Shown piece by piece: positions 9,682 to 23,400 of a stretch of 64,000 nucleotides of DNA. The DNA comes from Symsagittifera roscoffensis. Taxonomy: Eukaryota; Xenacoelomorpha; Acoela; Convolutidae. The position numbers and the translations under genes were made by a program. Position 1 is the stretch's first letter; each line of letters starts with the position of its first letter. The notes beneath the pieces were generated by a model that worked only from the letters and a program-made list of their open reading frames with translations, was not told the origin of the DNA and searched no databases. The stretch lies in assembly GCF_963678635.1 (NCBI RefSeq), contig NC_087069.1, forward strand, positions 7,700,633-7,764,632. The letters are read 5' to 3'.

Positions 9682-11331
9682 CTTCTAAGAAATTTTTCTT
9701 CTGATTTTTGATACAAATGGAACTAAGCGAACTCAATTGAAAAAAAAAAGAAAACTTCCATCGGTTTTGTTCATGTTTAAACAACAAAGATCATTATAGT
9801 TTCAAGATGAGTGGTAATGTTGTTTTTAGCGCTTTTTGCTCTACTTATTTGATGATTGCTGATTGCTCTTCGACTCTCTGTTTCGGTTGCTGTTTTGATC
9901 CTGTTTAAATCTCATGATTTATGTTTTATTTGGCTGTTTTCTATCCGTTTTTGTGTCACCGACTTTTTGTTGTAAAACACCAAAAAAGGGCTTTTTTTAC
10001 TTCTCCTCTTACAAGTAAATAATTTTGTTCATATTATTCAATTGATATGAAAATTGACATACGGACTAATTAGATTATGAATAACGTATGCTGGTCTTCA
10101 TAATTAACCTTGTAATACGGATCGTTCTACCATAAAAGTCATGTTCGTGTGAGGTGGGGGAAAAGTAAAAAGAGCATCAAAAGTACAAATGACTCGATTT
10201 GGTGGTCTTGTATACAATTCGCACATGAACTTTGCACGAAGCTAGAAAAGCTAATTTGCACTCTAAATACTGTTTTTTGCTATCTGCATCTTTTAGCCAT
10301 TTGCTAAAAAAGATGCTCTTGAAAGTTCAGTGTTCAGTTTCAAAATTTGTTTTAGTTTGAATTGCTTAAGATTCTGTTTTCATTTGTGTTCAATTGTTTT
10401 GTTCGGTAATGTGTTCGACTGAACTCCGGCATGCTTTGACAATGTTTCGGCAAAATTTCCGACTGCTTAGATTTCGTATTTGACTTACTATTGGCTATGT
10501 GTCTATAACATCGGCAATGTTTCTGTGCTAAAATTTTTGTTCGGCTCGTGTTTTCAAACTATGGCAAGAACAAACAGGAATAAAAAACAGTAAATAAACC
10601 TTTCCTTCTGAAGCACTTTTCAACAAAACGCTGTGCTCAAAATAAAAATAAATAGAAAATTGCGTTATGTTGTAGATTGAAACAAAATCAGGTATTGTCG
10701 ATTTTTTCCTTAGCTAGAGAAAAAAATGTATCTATTTTTTGATCGAAAACTAATTGAAACATCGCACTGAAAGCCCTTTTGATCACAAACTGAGCGATTG
10801 TGGCAATGTACTTTTCTCGCAAATTGGTGGAACGTTTAAGTTTTAGAACTGTGGACCTAGTTTAATTGACGTGCTCACTTATAAAAAAAAAATTTGTATT
10901 GCGTTAGTTTCACAAAAAGAATTTCAATCTTGAGCACAACTATCTTGATTCCTGATTTTGATCTCATTTTGTAAATAATAATCGCAAAATTATATGGCAT
11001 TTTTTGAAAACTCTCTTTTCAAACGGCATAAACCAATTTTTAGATGAAAAATTATTTGGCTAGAAATAACAAAATATCTGTAATTAACTTTCAAAACACG
11101 TTCGTTTGTTTTTAAACTTATACCAAAAGTACAAACAAGAAAATAGCACAGAAAAATTCCGACCAGTCTTAAGAAATTACAACAGAATTGTTTTTCAAAG
11201 AAGAGACGCTATTTTGACATGGAGTCATGAAGGAATTTTTGATTCCTATGATGAAGCTAAAAGTTCCAAAAACTAATTTCCTTGGAGTAAAGCTTTATGA
11301 TCAAGGCTTAATTTAAGCATTAATAACCTAA
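9393..11331. repeat. left-arm tandem duplication, copy 1 (about 1.94 kb)
   Basis: Starts inside the 3' end of the hAT at TTCGAACGGGGTTTAA and runs through non-coding arm sequence to the same words at 11,332, where copy 2 begins. The two copies are near identical by eye, closer to each other than to the single right-arm equivalent at about 48,640-50,550. No coding frame is supported; the 137-residue and 123-residue minus frames cover hAT ends and simple sequence only. Confidence 0.9.
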
Positions 11332-13262
11332 TTCGAACGGGGTTTAAGCGGCGGGTTGGCAATTATTTTTGAACGGCCGATTGACAAGTACATGGTAGCA
11401 GGTGCCTGCCTCAAGCAAAAAATGAGTCCATTTTGAGGCCTCAAGAAAGACGCATTTTTGCACCTTAAATTTTTTCTCAAGGAACAAAGACACCGGCGCC
11501 GAAAGCGCGTAAAAACTAAATTTAAGTAAAATGACCAAAGAGCGAGCCTTTGGAATTGGTTATGGTCCAATTCCTGAAGGAGGAAGGCGTCCGCAACCCA
11601 TCCCCCTAAATCCGCCCCTGCTTCTAAGAAATTTTTCTTCTGATTTTTGATACAAATGGAACTAAGCGAACTCAATTGAGAAAAAAAGAAAACTTCCATC
11701 GGTTTTGTTCATGTTTAAACAACAAAGATCATTTTAGTTTCAAGATGAGTGGTAACGTTGTTTTTAGCGCTTTTTGCTCTACTTATTTGATGATTGCTGA
11801 TTGCTCTTTGACTCTCTGTTTCGGTCGCTGTTTTGATCCTGTTTAAATCTCATGATTTATGTTTTATTTGGCTGTTTTCTATCCGTTTATGTGTCACCGA
11901 CTTTTTGTTGTAAAACACCAAAAAAGGGCTTTTTTTACTTCTCCTCTTACAAGTAAAAATTTTTGTTCATAATATTCAATTGATATGAAAATTGACATAC
12001 GGACTAATTAGATTATGAATAACGTATGCTGGTCTTCATAATTAACCTTGTAATACTGATCGTTCTACCATAAAAATCATGTTCGTGTGAGGTGGGGGAA
12101 AAGTAAAAAGAGCCTCAAAAGTACAAATGACTCAATTTGGTGGTCTTGTATACAATTCGCACCTGAACTTTGCACGAAGCTAGAAAAGCTAATTTGCACT
12201 CTAAATACTGTTTTTTTGCTATCTGCATCTTTTAGCCATTTGCTAAAAAAGATGCTCTTGAAAGTTCAGTTTCAAAATTTGTTTTAGTTTGAATTGCTTA
12301 AGATTTTGTTTTCATTTGTGTTCAATTGTTTTGTTCGGTAATGTGCCCGACTGAACTCCGGCATGCTTTGGCAATGTTTCGGCGAAATTTCCGACTGCTT
12401 AGACTTCGTATTCGACTTACTATTGGCTATGTGTCTATAACATCGGCAATGTTTCTGTGCTAAAATTTTTGTTCGGCTCGTGTTTTCAAACTATGGCAAG
12501 AACAAACAGGAATAAAAAACAGTAAATAAACCTTTCCTTCTGAAGCACTTTTCAACAAAACGCTGTGCTCAAAATAAAAATAAATAGAAAATTGCGTTAT
12601 GTTGTAGATTGAAACAAAATCAGGTATTGTCGATTTTTTCCTTAGCTAGAGAAAAAAATGTATCTATTTTTTGATCGAAAACTAATTGAAACATCGCGCT
12701 GAAAGCCCTTTTGATCACAAACTGAGCGATTGTGGCAATGTACTTTTCTCGCAAATTGGTGGAACGTTTAAGTTTTAGAACTGTGGACCTAGTTTAATTG
12801 ACGTGCTCACTTATAAAAAAAAAATTTGTATTGCGTTAGTTTCACAAAAAGAATTTCAATCTTGAGCACAACTATCTTGATTCCTGATTTTGATCTCATT
12901 TTGTAAATAATAATCGCAAAATTATATGGCATTTTTTGAAAACTCTCTTTTCAAACGGCATAAACCAATTTTTAGATGAAAAATTTTTTGGCTAGAAATA
13001 ACAAAATATCTGTAATTAACTTTCAAAACACGTTCGTTTGTTTTTAAACTTATACCAAAAGTACAAACAAGAAAATAGCACAGAAAAATTCCGACCAGTC
13101 TTAAGAAATTACAACAGAATTGTTTTTCAAAGAAGAGACGCTATTTTGACATGGAGTCATGAAGGAATTTTTGATTCCTATGATAAAGCTAAAAGTTCCA
13201 AAAACTAACTTCCTTGGAGTAAAGCTTTATGATCAAGGCTTAATTTAGGCATTAATAACCTG
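11332..13262. repeat. left-arm tandem duplication, copy 2
   Basis: Second copy of the 1.94-kb unit. It includes a second hAT 3' end (11,332-11,620, ending TCCGCCCCTG) without the rest of the transposon, which shows the duplication came after the hAT insertion. The end of the unit is at 'CATTAATAACCT' near 13,262, after which the arm continues with sequence shared with the right arm. Confidence 0.9.
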
Positions 13263-13424
13263 ATTTAAGCCTCCTCTAAATCGCTCGAAATCAGACGAAA
13301 AATAAAAAATTTCAAGCTGGTTTTTCTCGACACTGGAAAAATTTTTGATAGGGTTTTGATATGATAGCAGGGTGACTGAAAGGGCTTTATTATGACACAT
13401 CACTCAAACCAGCCTGATGCTTAC

Positions 13425-13500
13425 TTGTGGAAGCTGATTTTGCGTGGAAAACAAAAAGGAAAAAAACTAAAGCACACCCGAATACAAAACTCCTCCCCAT
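13425..13500 (-). CDS. possible signal-peptide exon, left copy
   Basis: ATG at 13,500 opens 'MGRSFVFGCALVFFLFVFHA' then 'KSAST', a classic secretion signal with a hydrophobic core, followed by a good donor (CAA/GTAAGC at 13,424). The right arm has the same exon at 48,396-48,470 but with one T fewer in the T-run, which changes the last residues. A diverged relative without the donor lies at about 28,030-28,110 and in the right inner arm (31,480-31,560). No following exon was found, so this may be an orphan exon or chance. Confidence 0.3.
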
Positions 13501-13959
13501 CCTGAATGGTCGGAACAAAAGAGCATTATAAGTTATAAAACTTTACATAAACTGGACAAAAAAATTTGTCACCAGACAGATAAAACGTCATTTCATATCA
13601 TTTTTGCTCTGTATTTCGAGGTGTTCTCTTTTTGTTGAATCGCAAACTGATTGGTGTAAGAACTGTAAAATACGCAATTGGAACAAGTTGAAAAAATTTA
13701 CGGAATCAAGCTATGGTACAGTGCCCTCCAGCAATAATCACATATCCAAAAACAGAAACGTTCAATTACAACTGTTAACTTCATCCTGAAACAATGAAAT
13801 TCCAAAACTTTGACCAAAACAGCTGTACACTACAAGCCAAATTGTTTTTTTTTACCGTGTAACAGTTTTTTTTGTAGAAAACAAGAAAAATTTAAAATAG
13901 TCATGGTAAAACTTGGTTATTCCGGTCTTTTGTGCGTCGGCAGTTTTATACCCATCAGG
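13501..13959. other. arm sequence without gene
   Basis: Conserved with 47,990-48,395 in the right arm. The 61-residue plus frame at 13,604-13,789 is not open in the other arm and shows no motif. Confidence 0.4.
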
Positions 13960-14345
13960 GCTGATTAAAACGTGGTTGGACCAATTGATGATGGCAGCTA
14001 CAGTAGAGGTGAATTTGGATCAACATATTATACGGCAGCCACCAGAGGCCATCCAGAACCCTTGAGTAGACAGGAATCACGAATATCGACAGAGTCTGCT
14101 ACTGCAGAGGGAGCAAGCATGGATCGAGATAGATCGGCATCAGGAGATGGGAAACAGAGAAGGTGCAAAGAAGCAAGAAGGGACCAGAGCTAGAACATGT
14201 TTTCTACACTGAATTACAACAGAAAAAATTATCAACCCTAAATTTAGTTTTGGAATCAGAAGAAAAGAAAAAAATTAGCACAAACCAACCCTCACATGGT
14301 GTATCTTTGGATACTTTCAAAGATTTTTTTGAAAATTCACAGTAA
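13960..14345 (+). pseudogene. retroelement-like ORF with 'LIKTWLDQL', left copy (broken)
   Basis: After an AG at 13,948 region the plus strand reads 'LIKTWLDQLMMAATVEVNLD', 'QHIIRQPPEAI', then a stop where the right arm has Cys (TGA versus TGC), then 'REQAWIEIDRHQEMGNREGA'. The right-arm copy (47,686-47,985, minus) is open over the whole stretch. The region just downstream (14,560-14,870) is a second diverged copy of 14,060-14,350, sharing the words GAGTCTGCTACTGCAGAGG. Composition and position before a cysteine-knuckle and protease-like stretch suggest gag of an LTR element, but I do not recognise the family. Confidence 0.4.
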
Positions 14346-17300
14346 CGTCTGAAAAGGTCAAGATTCTTGAGGGTAACGCTACGACAATAAATAACCTAAA
14401 AAATTTAGTTTCGAACCTTGTCAAAGCACATGGATTGGTTGAGCTATCATTTTTCGATTGAATCCTGAAAGCTAAAGAAATTGAAAAGTTAAGCCCCTCG
14501 AAATAAATGCAACGAATAAGGTAGTTCTTAGGCAAAGAAAAACAATTATCAAATTGACATGAAACACCAAGATCGTTAGAGTCTGCTACTGCAGAGGCAG
14601 CAAGAATAGAACGAGATAGATTGGCATCAGGAAAAAGGGAAACAGAAAATGTAAAAAGGAACCAGAATGTAAAGAGGACCAGAATTATGACATCATGTTT
14701 TCTACACAGAATTACAATAGAAAATATTATCAACCCTATTCTTAGCTTCGGAATCAGAAGATTATAAAAAATTGTACAAACCAACTTTCTCGTGGATATC
14801 TTGAAAGATACAAACAAAGATTTATATGAAACATCTTATTAACGTTTGAAAAGGTCAAAATTTTTTAAAAAATAAACATAAAAAGTGTTCAAACGTGTAC
14901 AGCAAACTATTGCAAACTTGGAAACGTTTCACTAACAGCCCACACAGCAAAATCCGAACTGGGAGCTTATGATGATGGCTAATCTTGACACTTTTTTTTA
15001 TCATTCACGGATAAGAAATGTCACACTGCAGGCTACACTTACCTTTGAAACACTCTCAACAGAATAAGCGTTGAACAAGCCAAAGAGTTCGAAGTAGTCA
15101 ACAAACAGCACAAGTGTACCAAAAGGATAGTCAAACTACGAGGAGTACTAGTGGTCAGAGCAGAATAAACAGCAATGTCCAATATCAAGGAAAAAGCTAC
15201 AGAAATCAACAAACAAAAACTTTTGACAAAACAGAAACAGCACCGAGGTAGAAAGAAGAAAAAACTTGCACAAGCTGTGGTCGAATGTTTTGAGTAAAAT
15301 GACTGGAAATTTTTCCGAGGAGGAATGCAAAAATTGTAAAAGTTTACGTCAATTTGCAAAGATGTGTAAGCTCAACAGATGAATTAGGATACTGGTGAAT
15401 TGTCGAAAGCATTAAGAGAGGAAAATTTGGTTGAACACGTGAGATGTTAGAATGAGTTTGAGATACTTGTGACTGACAGAAACATAAATTTGAGATGTTC
15501 GCTATTGACAAAAACGATTCGGAAAAACACGATTTGACAGAAAAGCCACCAACTGGACAAAAAAGTTGAAACTGGAAGAGACTCTAGATCCACAAAAATG
15601 AAATATCTTAACGCTTTAATTAAATTGACGGCCAGATCATTCACACCACAGTGGACACAATTAGTCCAATCTGGTTCATAAATTTGACCACGGCTAAAAT
15701 TATATTGGATTTCGATCAAGCAGCAATGTGGTTACTAGGGAAATGCTAAAGAATAGTGAGCAATTTGTTGAGTGTACCGGGAAACCTATGACAAACTTAG
15801 GAGCACTGAAAATAAAAGTAGTTATCCTACTATTTACGGCACAAAAAACGAGATGCGTACGAAGATAAATTGTTAAGAGAAAACTAAAAATTTCAATTTC
15901 GCAAAAACCGGCAACAAAAACCAAACTTTAAATGAGCCAAAATAGTTTTCCACTCTTAACTAATCAAGAAAAAGGACACTATATACTGAAACGAAAAAGA
16001 AGAAAAAAATGAAAACAACTTGAGAAAGGATCCGTTATAAAACTTGACAAATGTACCAGTGACTCTTTTGTAGGACAATATTTGTTACAGTGACAAAAAT
16101 GACACTGGAAAATTGTCATCAGACGCAAAAGCCATAGATCGGCAACCAAAAACAAAAGTATAAGTGCACGGGGTGAGTAAAAACTATTACTGCAGAAAAA
16201 AGAAGAACATTATTTTTCCTAATTTCAGATCTCAATTACGGCTACAGCTATTTTAAACTAGCTTCAGAATAAGCCAACTAATGCTAGTTCAATAGTCTTA
16301 AGGGTATGCTACGACAAAAACCTATCCTTAAAAAATCGAAGTGTACACTTTTATTAAAACTGTGAACTGGTTGAGGATCAATTTTCCATTGAAGGATTAA
16401 TTAAAAAAATCTGAAACCAAAGAAACCGGAAAGTTAAGCCCCTCGAAATAACTGCAACAATTAAGATCGTTTTTAGGCAGTAAAAACCATTTATCAAAAT
16501 CATTCCCAAATCAGTAACACTGGGATAAAATTTGAAATTTTATAATTTTATTGAAAGAAGAAAATCAGAAAAAGAGAAAAAAAAGGATTGCTAAAATTTA
16601 AGAAAGTTGAATCAATTTACAAAATTGTGTTAACTCAACAGATGAATTAGAATAATGATGAATTGTCAAATGCAATAAAAGTGGGGGTGTTTTGGTTGAG
16701 AACGCGGAGTATTGAGCTGAACTTGAGGTATTCGCGGTTGACAGGAACATTATTTTGAGATGTTTGCTATTGAATGAAACGATTCAGAAAATCTTGATTT
16801 GACAGAAAAGTCATCAACTGGACAAGGAGCACAGATCCAGATTTGAAAAAATGAAAATGGAAGAGAATCTAGATTCACGAAAATTAAATCCCTTAAGGCC
16901 TTAAGTAGGGTTGATAATCAGATCATTCACACGACAGAGGACACAGTTAGTCCAATCTTGTTCATAAGTTGGACCACCGCAAAAATATATCGTATTTCGC
17001 GCAAGCATCAGCGTGTTTACCAGAGAAAAATTATAAACTAGTGTGCAATTTGTTGACTACAACGGGAAACCTATGACGATTTTAAGAGTACTAAAAGCAA
17101 AAAGTAAGTCAGCAGGACGGGTCATATCAGTGGTTATCCTATTTTTTACGGCACAAAAAACGGAGTGCGTACGAAGATTAGATGTTTAGAAAAACTGAAA
17201 TCTCATTTTCGCAAAAAGCGGCATTAAAAACCACAAATTTACTACGCGACTTAAATTTCTACTTTTACTTATCCAAGAAAAAGGACGGCGTACCCAGATA

Positions 17301-17900
17301 CATATTTCAGCGAAAGTAAAGAAAAAAGTGAAAACTACTGGAGGAAGGATACGTAATGAAATTTGACAAACATACCAGTGACTGTTTTGCTAGCCAATTT
17401 CTATTACAGTGAAAAAAATATGACACTGAAATATTCTCATTAGACGCAAAAGCCATAGATCGGCAAACAAAAACCAAAAATAAAAAGGGCACGGGGTGAA
17501 TAAAACAATTACTGCAGAAAATATCGGAACATCAATTTTCTCAACTTTAGATCTCAATTACGGCTATAGCCATTTTAAACTAGCTGCAAAACAGCCAATC
17601 AATGCATTTTTTTAAATTCTTAAGGGTAACGCTATGTGACAAAAACCTAGCCTCAAAAATCGAAGTGTGAACTTTTATCAAAGCAGAAGAATTGGTATTG
17701 GTTGCGGTATCAATTTTCTATTGAATGGGTAATAACAACAACAATTCTGAAAACCAAAATTTAGTCCATTGAAAAACTGCAACAGTTCAGATCGTTTTTA
17801 GGCAGTAAAAATCATTTTTCAAATTCATACCCAAGGCAGCAGCGCTGAGAAAAGCTGGAAACTTTTTTGAAAGAAGAAAATCAGAAAAAAAAGAAAAAAA
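14346..17900 (+). pseudogene. decayed gag/protease-like retroelement stretch, two old copies (left arm)
   Basis: Plus-strand debris. Around 15,260-15,375 it reads 'EEKTCTSCGRMF', a frameshift, 'EEECKNCKSLRQFAKMCKL', a knuckle-like cysteine cluster. Around 15,715-15,835 it reads 'SSSNVVTREMLKNSEQFVE' and 'PMTNLGALKIK', resembling the region after the active site of a gypsy-type aspartic protease, though no D-[ST]-G is visible. An older diverged copy of the same stretch follows at about 16,300-17,560 (shared words AAGCCATAGATCGGCAA at 16,127 and 17,450). Many stops in both copies. The matching right-arm stretch is 42,430-47,540. The long minus frames here (14,317-14,817, 15,039-15,359) are antisense. 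Confidence 0.42.
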
Positions 17901-20465
17901 AAGGTCAAGGAAACTGTAAAACATCAACTGGACAGCTGTATGTACACAGAGTTTTAGAAAGATCAAAATAGAAATAAAAACGAGTCAGTCAAAGACAATG
18001 AGATGGGCCGATCTGCTAATGATTTTCCAATTTAAATTCATACATTTACAAGAGAAGGACGTAGGAGATCAGTATTAACTGGCCACGGACATTTCGGGGC
18101 AACTATAAAATTAATCAGAGTATGATTGGAAAAACTCGTAGCCATTATCGACAAGTTTCATGAAGCGCTCGGCGGCATTGGTGCTTAATGTAGTGATAAT
18201 TTAGAGCTCAACCCGACAGAAAACAGTTTGGAACTCAAACAGTACAATTTTTGTTACAAGGACAAAGTTATTTGTAATAACAACAAACCGATTCAAAACC
18301 ATAAAAACCTCGACTGGAACAAAAACCGATGTGCTCACAATCAAATAACGTATGAACCAAAGCCTTTTTCACCTTAGCATTCAAATTTGCGAAAATGTTT
18401 AAATAACATATGGATCAAAAATAACAAAATTAGGGATTCATTTCCATAAAATATAATAACATTTCAAGCGGGAGAGCGGAACTGGAGACGGATGTGATAG
18501 GAGTGAGAGAAAAGTGATTCCACAACAATGAGAAGAGAATGCAATCTAAACAGTGAGGCGAAACAAAAACATGCAACGAAAGTTAAGTAGAGCTCGTCAA
18601 TAATGTCAAAACTAACTCAGGTAAAACCAATGAGACAATTCAATTTGTTCGCCAAACTGAAGCGGTGGTCATTATCAAAGGAGCAGAGCCAGGAATCCCA
18701 GCCAGGACTCATAGTGGCTTGAACCGAAATCTGAAGAAAAGACAGTAACAACAAACCCCGAGGTAGCTGAGTTTACAGAGTTCAAGATGGCACATTCAAG
18801 ATGTCTTGTTAGATTAGAGTAGCAGATGAAGAAGAGGAAAATACAATAAGAACCGTGTCAACGGAACGTCTTTTAGGAAAGATAAATGTTGACTGTCCCT
18901 ACGGCTATAGAGCAATGCAATTTTCAACCTCGAAAAGTTACTTAAAATCTTTTAGCCGAAATGATTTTGGAGGACACAAAGCTAGATTGGAAAGCAGTAC
19001 TCAGGAGACTAAAAACATGATGAATTAGCATGAGGTTTTGTTTCAGGAAAATCAGTTACATCACATGGGTGCAATTGAAACTGATAACGGGACGGACACA
19101 CATCTTTTACCGGTGATCAATCGCTTCCCTAAATTTTCGTTGGTGGAATTATTTTAGATAAAAAAATCTCTGGAACGGTCAGTCTTGACCGGTTCTCAGC
19201 TCAAAAAAGATTGACCACATCCTGGAGAACTTGAACAAGGTGCGCTAGGGTGAAATCAGGCGTTCCACTGTTCAAGCAGCAGATAAAAAATCGAAACGAT
19301 AGTGAACGGCTACGAGTGCTGAACATTTTTATAGAAACTAATGCTGCTTGAAATGAAATAAGGCGGCAAAAGGCTAGAAATGAGTTGAGGCAGAGAATGG
19401 ACGAAATTTGTAATCTAAACCGGAGCTAATTTGGCAAATCTTTCATTTTAAAGAGAAGAAATTAGCCATTTTTTAAAATTTGGAAACCAATCGAAACATC
19501 GCCAATTGAAACATCGGGTATAAAACCTACTTTTCTTAGAAACGGCGATGCTCAAAAAATATGATCTCTTACACTATGCAAGCTTTTTCAATGTTCTAAG
19601 GATGGTGATGACCAATTTAAATCAGCTCATAATCAAGTTTGTTGATCGAAATAATACAACTCAAAATCCAAAGCCATTGCTGCATCTTTTTTAAAATCAA
19701 TAACTTTTGGAGGTTTCAACTAAAACATTTCAGCTGCGTTAAAATTAGGAGACTGTCACATATATGTTTGAGTTTTTATTTTGAAGAAAAGAGCGCGCCC
19801 AAAAATACAGATTTTGATCAAAGTATATGTGCGATTGAAAAAAGTGTTTTTTACTTGCGTCCGTATTTTGTGTACAAGTGTATCTGGAGGGCATCTAAAA
19901 AGTTATAACAACACTAAGATGTTAAAAGTAGAGCTTTGCGCATTAAACTTAGGAACCTTTTTTTGACAAAATAATGAATATATTGATTACAACGAAAGTT
20001 TGATTCAACATAATTTTACAGAAAAAATACGAAGAAAGCACTAAAAATTGTAATACTGAGGCAATTGACTAAATATGTTCGTTAAATGATGTTAGTTTAA
20101 GCTTTTTATCAGTAGTAACAAGCAGCTTGGTATGCAAGTCTAATTGAAGGTATGCAAGTCTAATTAAGCAGCACAAAAAGATCTCGTGATAGTTTTGCTC
20201 TCGCAGTACTTTGCTAGTTTGTAATATATTAAGAAAACTATTTCAAAGAAAACTCAAACAAAAATTCCAAATAAGTCCACGATATGGCTGTTTTTGAAAA
20301 CATGACCAAATTTGAGTTAATTTTTGCGATAAAATCAAAACATACATAACCAAGACGTGTATCTCTCAAACGCACGCACTTCTCGAGTTTCTTTTCTGAA
20401 GTAAGATAAACAGTTTATACAATCAAATCATTCATTTGTTTTCTACGCCATACATCTGGAATTTT
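17901..20465. other. arm sequence upstream of the RING/B-box gene
   Basis: Pairs with 39,900-42,430. Up to 19,450 the plus strand may be retroelement 3' debris ('ARNELRQRMDEICNLNRS' at about 19,370-19,430 is kept in both arms). From 19,450 to 20,465 no gene is supported; the frames at 19,639-19,966 are not kept open in the same way in both arms. A direct repeat GGTATGCAAGTCTAATT occurs twice in tandem at 20,129-20,165 and is kept in the right arm at 40,199-40,235. The promoter of the RING gene should lie here but no element can be named. Confidence 0.4.
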
Positions 20466-23400
20466 ATGGCCGAGGCTGGAAACCTATTCGAATGCAGCAT
20501 TTGTCTCGAACGTTTTGTGAATCCTCGTATTTTGAATTGCGGACATTCATACTGTTCAAATCCAAAACCTTGCTTACAAGGTGTACTGCTATCTGAGTCC
20601 AGAGAATGCTCGGTTTGCAGAACTCCGATTGAGGAAAGACTTCAGCATGAAAGCCAATGCACCGTTAATTATGAATTGAAAGCTGCCGCAGAGGTAATTT
20701 TAAATTTAAAGGAAACACCAAGAAAACAATTTTCGTTGATTTGTTCTTAGCTCATTTTTTAAAGCAAATGTTATGCAGTCAATGTCTTGAGCTTTTTCAT
20801 TTGAAATAAATACAGCAAAATTGTACTAAAATTTACTATTCTAGTTCTTAAAAAAAACAATTTTCTTACATTAAACTGTGAATGAGTTTTAAAAAAGAAA
20901 AACTTTTTAAATTTCAAATGTTAAAACTATATTTTTTGGTATGCAATTATTGTTTTTATTTTAGAATAAATTTTCTAAAAATTTTTTTTTCGTTGAACAC
21001 GAATATAGTTCGCAAAAAAAACTACTGAAACGGCACAATTTGCTCCCTTTTATTAGACTTCTAGAAAATTTTTATGGAAGAATTATGGGTTTATAAACAG
21101 ATTGACTGAGGAAAGTATTGAAACAAAAACCAACATTGAAAAATACCAACTATTGGTTGCTCCACAAGTTTTGATTGCTGACAAAGTGGTTTTCTCATCT
21201 GAGTTTGATGGTAATTTTTCATATCATCCGACAGGTATTGTTGTCCTGAGCTCAAATGTAAAACGATATTTTACCAGTAATCTTTTTTCGTAAAACTATT
21301 GGGGTTTAAAGACTGCCACTTTGCCAAAAAGCGCGCGAATAAGTGGAGATTGAATCCGTCTCAGAAATCGTTCCAAAGAAGTTGAAGCAGGCGAATTGCC
21401 ATAATTGCTTTGTTACTAGGAGCGAAATATATCAATTTTGACTTCATATGACATGCGGGGGATATCTTTAAAAAGTTATTTTCTTGCGAAAAATACATCA
21501 GTTTTTGTAAAGGGAACACTGCTCGATAGACCTTAAAAGAAAGTCGGAACATGCAGGAGTTTGCCCTGACACGAGTGGTCTTGTTTCAATTTCTACTGCT
21601 TTCTCAAGAGAAATGCAATCCAAAAAATAAATTTAAAGCTTCACAAAGAGCCTCAACACAAACAAAAAAACCTCGATCTTACAAGTGTGGAAATTTTTGT
21701 CCTAAAAATTACCTGAAATGTATTAGATGTCTTTCATCTTTTAGTTCGTTAAATAAAAAGAAATCAATTCTTCATCTGTGGTATCTATTTTTGCTGTGAC
21801 GCAGTTGAATTTTGAGATAAGTCACAAAAGATCAACTCGAAACTAATATTTGCCTTCGTTAGCTCTGAATCGATCTAAAACAAAAACGAAATTATGCGAG
21901 CATTTTTTCAAAATGAAAAAGAGTTTTCTTGAAGTAAACATGGCAGTTTTACTGAAGACAGAAAAAATTTCGTTTGACTGAACCATTAGACTCTTTTGTA
22001 GTTCCACATTTTCGCTGAAAAAAAACAGTTAGAATACGACCCAATGATGATAGCAAAATGGAAGATAAGATGTCTCTAAACGAGTAGTTTGATATGAAAA
22101 TTGATACGTAAACTACATATATATCTTTTTAAGCAAGAAAATGAAAAAGATTTTGGTGAATTTCCAATAATAAAGAATTTCCAATAACATGTTTTTCCGC
22201 AAAATATTTTAGGGGAACGAGCAACCTGTCCAAGCACAAAGCAACCAAAATGGCTATGAACAATGCAAAACTCACAAACAAGCGAAAGAGTATTTTTGTG
22301 AGCAATCGGGCTGCAAAGTTTGTATCTGCAAGGATTGTTGGAGAAACGATCATGGATCACATCATGTGGTTTTAATGGACAACCCGCTTAATCAATTGAC
22401 TGCAAAAATGGAGAAGTCGCTTAAGTTGATTGCAAGCTGTCCAAAGACAGTTGATAAAGTGATAAGTGAATCAGTTGACCTCAATTCGGAATTGGTGATG
22501 ACAATGGACAAATGGAACGCTTTGATGGATAAGAAAAACAAGATAAAAAACACGAATACTTTCCCCCAAGCCAAAACCCTTGAGACGAGTATCAGAAAGG
22601 ATCTGGAAGCCTTGAAAGTGCAAAATGTTCAAACAAAACAGAAACTGGCAAAACTAACAGCCATGGCTCAGTCCTGCGAAGATGTCGAAGACTGTATACA
22701 AAACGCATTACTTGCCCTGGATGCAACACCTTCCTCGCCCAAAACAACAGCTTCTGTGGCCAATGCTTGTGGCAGGGACGAAACTACACATGACGGTAAT
22801 TCTTAGTTTTTGGAGATAAAATTTTTAAAAAATGATATGATTTTCATTCTCTAAACATCTCTGATTGACAACATTTCATTGGCAGGATAGAGTTATGATC
22901 TAATATATTTAGTTTCAGTGAACTTAGTGTCAAAACCATCAGATTAGAAAATCATACAATTTTTCAATTTTTATGCTTTTGCATATTTGAAGGTGAAATA
23001 TAGCAGTTCGATTATCATTAAAAACCACAAACCTTCGGTAAAATTTATCTAAGTTGCTGCAAGTATTGGATTATGGAACGATTTTGGAAATGGATGTGTT
23101 AAAAAGGTCCCCCGCTACTACTTTGGTATCACGACATCCAGTTTTGGCTGACCGGTTCTATTATATTCTTAAGGCGCCTCCGAAGCCAATTTATTTTTGA
23201 GGTTGTTTATTAAGTCAAAACATACGAAAGTGCCTGAAAAAGTTTTTTCAAACGTCTGCGGCTCATGAATTTAGCAACAATTTAAATCTAAACGACTGAT
23301 TTCGGTTTTTAACGAAAATTAAAGAAAAAATTTAGATTACAAAGTTTCAAATAAGGAAAAATAATATCGATTTTCAAAGTTGACTATTAAAAAAGTTTCT

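Noticed and set aside
14317-14817. 166-residue minus-strand ORF and similar hydrophobic frames (15,039-15,359; 45,419-45,823)
   Set aside because: Antisense of the retroelement-like frames; they are not kept between the arms and the hydrophobic look comes from the AT-rich antisense codons.
21102-21799. Extra exons in intron 1 of the RING/B-box gene (frames at 21,102 and 21,551)
   Set aside because: Splice sites and frame are not kept in the right arm, and the 110-bp candidate would break the phase-0 join of exons 1 and 2.
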